DNA of 9,801 nucleotides from Puniceicoccales bacterium (lineage in GTDB: Bacteria; Verrucomicrobiota; Verrucomicrobiia; Opitutales; Oceanipulchritudinaceae), in contig JAUVDD010000044.1 of NCBI GenBank assembly GCA_030595525.1, positions 1-9,801 on the forward strand, in the 5' to 3' direction. A model generated the notes under the pieces. The model saw nothing but the letters and a program-made list of their open reading frames with translations, was not told where the DNA came from and ran no database searches. This document shows, one piece after another, positions 6,463 through 9,801 of the stretch. Each line of letters begins with the position of its first letter. Positions within the stretch are counted from its first letter, which is position 1. A program made the position numbers and the translations under genes.

Positions 6463-7896
6463 CTACAGTAAGGGCGATAGTAGTCGCGTTGCTCTTGCCG
6501 CCAGTTTGAAGGCAATGCTTTTGGTGGCCAATGGATCAACTGGATCCTCGGTCGAGTTTTCGAAATCCATTCGCATCTGTTTGTCGCAAATTTTAACTAC
6601 AGTTGGATGCTGGAGTACCAGAGTGGATTCAAAATTGATCCGGAAAGACCGGTTATCGAAATTCACCGTTCCCATCGCGACAATTTCATCATCCAGCAGG
6701 AGCATCTTGCTGTGCAGGAACCCATGGTTGTACCGGAAAAACCGGACGTTGTTTAATTGGGGGAGAGAACTGAAATAAAAGGAGCTGATCCAGACCATCC
6801 GGTGGTCCATTTTTGAAGGCATCAGGATCCGGACGTCCACACCTCGCATTGTCGCCAATTGTAGTGCAACAATCACTTCTTCAGAAGGAACAAAATACGG
6901 ACTGTGGATCCAGAGTCGGTGTTGAGCCCGATTGATCAAGTGTACAAAAGCCAGCGTACACGTGTCCTCAGGATCGCTCGGACCAGTTGCCAGACAGAGG
7001 GCCTGTATGTCACCGGGTTCCTCCGGTACTTGATCCCGGTTCATATCTGGCATGGCTCTTGTGACCCAATACCAGTCCTCCAGAAAAGCCAGCTGAATGG
7101 CATCGATAACATCTCCCCTGATGTGCGCATGGGTGTCCCTCCATGATCCAAAACGAGGATCCTTTCCGACATACTCCTCGCCGATATTATTACCACCCAT
7201 CCATGCTTCCTGGCCATCAACGATTACCACTTTCCTGTGGTTGCGGAAATTTAAGCGCAGTCGACCGCGAAGGGATCTGCCTGGAGAAAATACACCAACT
7301 TGAATCCCCGCCTCTTCCAGTTCCCTGAAAAACCCTTTTTTCAGGTGTTTGGATCCAATAGCATCGACCAGAAAGAAGACGCGAACACCTTCTTGTGCTT
7401 TTTGCTTTAATCGATCAACAAATTGACGCCCTTCAGAATCGTCCCTGAAAATGAAAAACTGGAAGATAATGTAGTCCTTGGCCCGTTCTATCCCTTCCAT
7501 AAATGAATCAAAAGCATCCCTTCCATTGAAGAACAAGTTGACCGAATTCCCCTGAGTCAGGCCTTTAGCTGAAACCAACTGCGAGAGAACAATCCACTTG
7601 AAACCTGAGGTATCGACATGCGCCAGTGCCCGATGGGGATGTTGGCGGGAAAACTCTGAATCAACAAGCCGCTTGGCAGCAATATACGAATGGAGCCGAT
7701 CTCGTCCGAACAGAATATACAAGGGAACTGCAGCCAGAGGAAGCAGAACGAGGCTGATTGACCACGCTATCGTCCCGTGAGTGGACCGGTTGCTGAGGAT
7801 GACCCGGGATGCCAGGAAAAATCCTGCCAGCTGAAAGACCAGGAGTGTCGTGGCTAAGCCGTGGTCCCATAATCCTTGCAATTGAAACCATTCCAT
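6463..7896 (-). CDS. cls: Cardiolipin synthase (phospholipase D family)
   Basis: Membrane enzyme that joins two phosphatidylglycerols into cardiolipin plus glycerol. The 477-aa protein has the standard layout. Two hydrophobic segments lie at about 13-34 and 42-63, the second ending in the typical 'PLYILFGRDR'. Two phospholipase D domains follow. The first HKD site is His220, Lys222, Asp227 in 'NHRKVVIVDG', followed by 'MGGNNIGEEY'. The second is His395, Lys397, Asp402 in 'HSKMLLLDD', followed by 'GTVNFDNRSF'. 'IFQFFIFRDDSEG' (144-156) and 'WRDTHAHIRG' (252-261) are further family landmarks. Both catalytic sites look intact. The chosen ATG starts just before the first membrane segment; only a weak ribosome binding site is visible. 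It is a single gene, convergent with truA and divergent from znuA. Confidence 0.93.
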   Translation of the reverse strand: MEWFQLQGLWDHGLATTLLVFQLAGFFLASRVILSNRSTHGTIAWSISLVLLPLAAVPLYILFGRDRLHSYIAAKRLVDSEFSRQHPHRALAHVDTSGFKWIVLSQLVSAKGLTQGNSVNLFFNGRDAFDSFMEGIERAKDYIIFQFFIFRDDSEGRQFVDRLKQKAQEGVRVFFLVDAIGSKHLKKGFFRELEEAGIQVGVFSPGRSLRGRLRLNFRNHRKVVIVDGQEAWMGGNNIGEEYVGKDPRFGSWRDTHAHIRGDVIDAIQLAFLEDWYWVTRAMPDMNRDQVPEEPGDIQALCLATGPSDPEDTCTLAFVHLINRAQHRLWIHSPYFVPSEEVIVALQLATMRGVDVRILMPSKMDHRMVWISSFYFSSLPQLNNVRFFRYNHGFLHSKMLLLDDEIVAMGTVNFDNRSFRINFESTLVLQHPTVVKICDKQMRMDFENSTEDPVDPLATKSIAFKLAARATRLLSPLL

Positions 7897-8000
7897 AAAG
7901 TGAACGGTAACGGAAAATCCTGAAATAGGCTATTCGAAACTGTGGAGATTAGTTGGAGTCCGACCTTGACCTCACGGAAAATCGGAATTCCTGATAGAGT
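7897..8000. promoter_or_regulatory. Divergent cls/znuA promoter region with a 10-bp direct repeat
   Basis: ACGGAAAATC occurs at 7910-7919 and again at 7974-7983, 64 bp apart. The second copy runs into the palindrome GGAATTCC (7984-7991), just before znuA. TTGACC (7966-7971) is a plausible -35 element. The best -10 match, TGATAG at 7992-7997, sits 20 bases away and only 3 bases before the znuA ATG, so its use is doubtful. Zinc-uptake operons are usually controlled by Zur, but I see no GTTATAnnATAAC-type Zur box. The repeat/palindrome pair is a candidate operator, unproven. Confidence 0.3.
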
Positions 8001-8888
8001 ATGCTGAGAAGATGTATTCTGACGGTTTTATTAATTTCCAGTGCATGGAGCTTGCAGGGTGAGCCGATCCGAGTTGGCGTGAGCCTGCTCCCATTGGAAA
8101 CTTTGGTACGTGAGATCGGGGGAGATGCTGTAGAGGTGAGATCCTTGCAGAGGGAAGGAGACAGTTGCTCAGTTTTTGAACCCAGACCTTCCTCAATTGT
8201 ATGGTTGTCAGGTGCAAAGGTGTTTTTCCGGATCGGTGCAGGATATGAAACAGTCATCATGGGCAAGATTCAGGCGCAATACCCTGAAATGAGGATCTGT
8301 GACTTGCGGGAGGTTGTTGAACTGGTTGAATCCGAGGATTCCGCCGATGACCATCATCACGGGCACGAACATGATGAGGAAGCTGGTTCCCTGCACGGAG
8401 AAGATCCCCATATTTGGCTGGATCCGGTACGATTGATGAGTTTGGCAACGGTGGTTGCGGACGAACTGGGATCGCTTCGACCGGAGAGCAGGGAGCGATT
8501 CGCAAGGGCTGCTTCTGAGTATAAATCTCGTTTATGGAAATTGCACAAAGAGCTGCTCGTCCAATTGAAGGCCTATGATGGCCGTGCCTTTTATATTTAT
8601 CATCCGGCACTTGGGTATTTTGCTGATCGATATCGACTGGAGCAGATCACCATTGCCGAATCCAATCAAGGCCCGTCGGTCAGGCAGTTACACCAGTTGA
8701 TTACCCAGGCAAAAAGGGATCGGGTACAGACTATATTCGTGCAGCCACAGGAAAGTCGACGCCATGCGGAGATTCTGGCCAACGCCATCGGAGCGGAACT
8801 GGTGGAAATTGATCCGATGTCAGTTGAGCTGGAATCAAATTTACTCAAGATAGGAACTGCCTTGGCGGAATCATTTAGAAAAGATTAA
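8001..8888 (+). CDS. znuA: Zinc ABC transporter periplasmic binding protein
   Basis: Captures zinc (possibly another divalent metal) in the periplasm for the ZnuBC importer. The 295-aa chain starts with a signal peptide, 'MLRRC' plus a hydrophobic stretch to about residue 20; no lipobox. 'LETLVREIGGDAVEV' (32-46) is the family N-terminal core. A His-rich loop (118-132: HHHGHEH, then LH) precedes 'GEDPHIWLDP' (133-142) with ligand His137. 'YIYHPALGYFADRY' (198-211) provides His201, and 'EIDPMS' (269-274) provides Asp271. The usual first ligand, His in 'GxDPHxFEP', is missing: residues 53-61 read 'GDSCSVFEP', placing Ser57 there and Cys56 before it. Metal affinity or specificity may therefore differ, although the His loop could compensate. 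A TAG at 7995-7997 in frame just upstream fixes ATG 8001 as the earliest ATG. znuC follows after 42 bases. Confidence 0.88.
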   Translation: MLRRCILTVLLISSAWSLQGEPIRVGVSLLPLETLVREIGGDAVEVRSLQREGDSCSVFEPRPSSIVWLSGAKVFFRIGAGYETVIMGKIQAQYPEMRICDLREVVELVESEDSADDHHHGHEHDEEAGSLHGEDPHIWLDPVRLMSLATVVADELGSLRPESRERFARAASEYKSRLWKLHKELLVQLKAYDGRAFYIYHPALGYFADRYRLEQITIAESNQGPSVRQLHQLITQAKRDRVQTIFVQPQESRRHAEILANAIGAELVEIDPMSVELESNLLKIGTALAESFRKD

Positions 8889-8930
8889 GGCTCGGCATCG
8901 GTGATTCGAACCATTTATCTTTGAGACTGT

Positions 8931-9701
8931 ATGGACAATCCTTCTGTCATTGAGTGCAGAAATGTGCTGGTTCGATATGGTTCAGTAACCGTATTGGAGA
9001 ATGTCACCTTTTCGGTGCCCGAAAGGGAGACACTGTGTGTGGTTGGCCCGAATGGCGGAGGGAAGAGCACTTTGTTGAAGGTGTTACTTGGACTGGTCGG
9101 TTATCAAAAAGGGGAGGTGAAAGTCCTCGGAAGAGATCCGCGGACTGCAAGGACTCGGGTCGGTTACATGCCACAGCAGATACAAATCGATCCGTTGTTT
9201 CCTATCGATGTTGAAGGAATTGTCCGAATGGGTCGTCTGAAATCATCCGGATTGGGTTTTTATTCAAAAAAAGATCACATAGCCACAGAGCAATCGCTTG
9301 AGGAAGTCGGCTTGCTGGAACTTCGAAAGGAGCCGTTTATCAGGCTCTCAGGTGGCATGAAGCAACGGGCTTTAATCGCCCGGGCTTTGGTCAATGATCC
9401 GGAAATTCTTTTGCTGGATGAACCAACTGCCATGGTTGATGCACACATAGAGGCAAAGTTGCTGGGACATTTGAAGGAGTTGCACAGGCGGATGACCATT
9501 GTATTGGTCTCTCATGACGCGGCATTCGTCTCCAGCCTGGTTGATGAGGTTCTTTGTGTGAAAAAAACTGCCGTACTGCACCCGTTGGAGAGTGTCGAGG
9601 ACGACGCATTGAAACGCTTGTATGGCGATAATGTCAAAGCAGTCATACACGGTGATCACTGTCATTGCCACGAGCATGGAATAGGGGAAGGAAATGAGTG
9701 A
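8931..9701 (+). CDS. znuC: Zinc ABC transporter ATP-binding protein
   Basis: Cytoplasmic ATPase that powers zinc import through the ZnuB permease. All ABC motifs are present in 256 aa: Walker A 'GPNGGGKST' (39-47, Lys45), Q-loop 'GYMPQQ' (78-83), signature 'LSGGMKQR' (139-146; family usual LSGGQ, here Met143), Walker B 'ILLLDEPT' (159-166, with Glu164), D-loop around 'AMVD' (167-170) and H-loop 'VSHD' (193-196, His195). 'RVGYMPQQIQIDPLFPIDV' resembles Znu/Zur-regulated metal importers. The last 17 residues contain 'HGDHCHCHEHG' (240-250), five His and two Cys, a likely metal-binding tail. The stop overlaps the next start by 8 bp (9694-9701), so translation is coupled to znuB. It lies 42 bases after znuA, with no terminator seen between them. 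Confidence 0.93.
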   Translation: MDNPSVIECRNVLVRYGSVTVLENVTFSVPERETLCVVGPNGGGKSTLLKVLLGLVGYQKGEVKVLGRDPRTARTRVGYMPQQIQIDPLFPIDVEGIVRMGRLKSSGLGFYSKKDHIATEQSLEEVGLLELRKEPFIRLSGGMKQRALIARALVNDPEILLLDEPTAMVDAHIEAKLLGHLKELHRRMTIVLVSHDAAFVSSLVDEVLCVKKTAVLHPLESVEDDALKRLYGDNVKAVIHGDHCHCHEHGIGEGNE

Positions 9702-9801
9702 TTTCTGGCAGGCCTTGACCGATCCGGACGCAGGCTTTCTGCGGGCAGCCCTGTTGATGGGATTGTTAGCCAGTTTCGCCTTTGGAATGACGGGAAGCCT
9801 T
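9694..9801 (+). CDS. znuB: Zinc ABC transporter permease, 5' end only
   Basis: The ATG overlaps the end of znuC, preceded by a purine-rich GGGGAAGGA at 9684-9692. Only 36 codons are in the window: 'MSDFWQALTDPDAGFLRAAL', then a hydrophobic segment, 'LMGLLASFAFGMTGSL'. This matches the start of ZnuB-type (ABC-3) permeases, where 'F..rALlagll.s...G..Gs' begins the first membrane helix. The frame is open to the right edge. Identity rests on the short match plus its position after znuA and znuC. The remaining membrane helices are outside the window. Confidence 0.85.
   Translation, partial: MSDFWQALTDPDAGFLRAALLMGLLASFAFGMTGSL

Noticed and set aside
8001..8063. Lipoprotein signal in ZnuA (Cys5)
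   Set aside because: Cys5 precedes the hydrophobic core and has no lipobox; an ordinary signal peptide fits.
8901..8912. tRNA T-loop-like sequence (GGTTCGAATCAC on the minus strand) between znuA and znuC
   Set aside because: The flanks do not form a 5-bp T-stem or acceptor stem, and the rest of any tRNA would lie inside znuC.
1..9801. CRISPR arrays, phage genes, toxin-antitoxin pairs, defence systems
   Set aside because: No regularly spaced repeats and no genes of these types; all large frames have housekeeping or solenoid-type assignments.

Overview
The window reads as ordinary chromosome from a Gram-negative bacterium. The likeliest source is Verrucomicrobiota (perhaps an Opitutales/Puniceicoccales relative). 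This is an inference from three things: a secreted beta-helix protein with an 'NPDIGAYE' end and a fibronectin-like tail, a membrane-anchored solenoid built from Trp-marked 'W...dP..A..W' repeats, and a palindromic 'TGILPV'-type dispersed repeat. No 16S or other phylogenetic marker was available, so the phylum is not proven.

Layout. (1) 1-800 (+): the 3' end of a secreted parallel beta-helix protein. (2) 801-887: a pair of short palindromes in inverted orientation (REP/BIME-like), between two convergent genes. (3) 898-2478 (-): a gamma-glutamyltransferase-family Ntn hydrolase from a divergent branch, without a signal peptide. (4) 2479-2657: a divergent intergenic region. (5) 2658-4043 (+): a protein of unknown function with one N-terminal membrane anchor, about nine 32-residue helical repeats and an acidic, Pro-rich tail. 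(6) 4163-6457 (+): manC-ruvX-truA, gaps 6 and 3 bp, probably one transcript; it joins GDP-mannose synthesis to 16S rRNA maturation and tRNA pseudouridylation. (7) 6463-7896 (-): cardiolipin synthase, converging on truA with only 5 bp between stop codons. (8) 8001-9801 (+): a zinc-uptake ABC operon, znuA-znuC-znuB, the last cut by the window edge.

How the genes work together. The only clear multi-gene machine is ZnuABC: periplasmic binding protein, ATPase, and the start of the permease. It has two oddities. The usual first zinc-binding His of ZnuA ('PHxFEP') is replaced by 'CSVFEP', and ZnuC ends in a His/Cys-rich tail. manC, ruvX and truA are functionally unrelated but appear to share transcription.

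I found no CRISPR array, rRNA, tRNA, phage or complete insertion sequence, and nothing that convincingly forms a new multi-gene system. The best leads are the Trp-repeat solenoid, the REP-like pair and the altered zinc sites. All noncoding stretches are under 300 bp.
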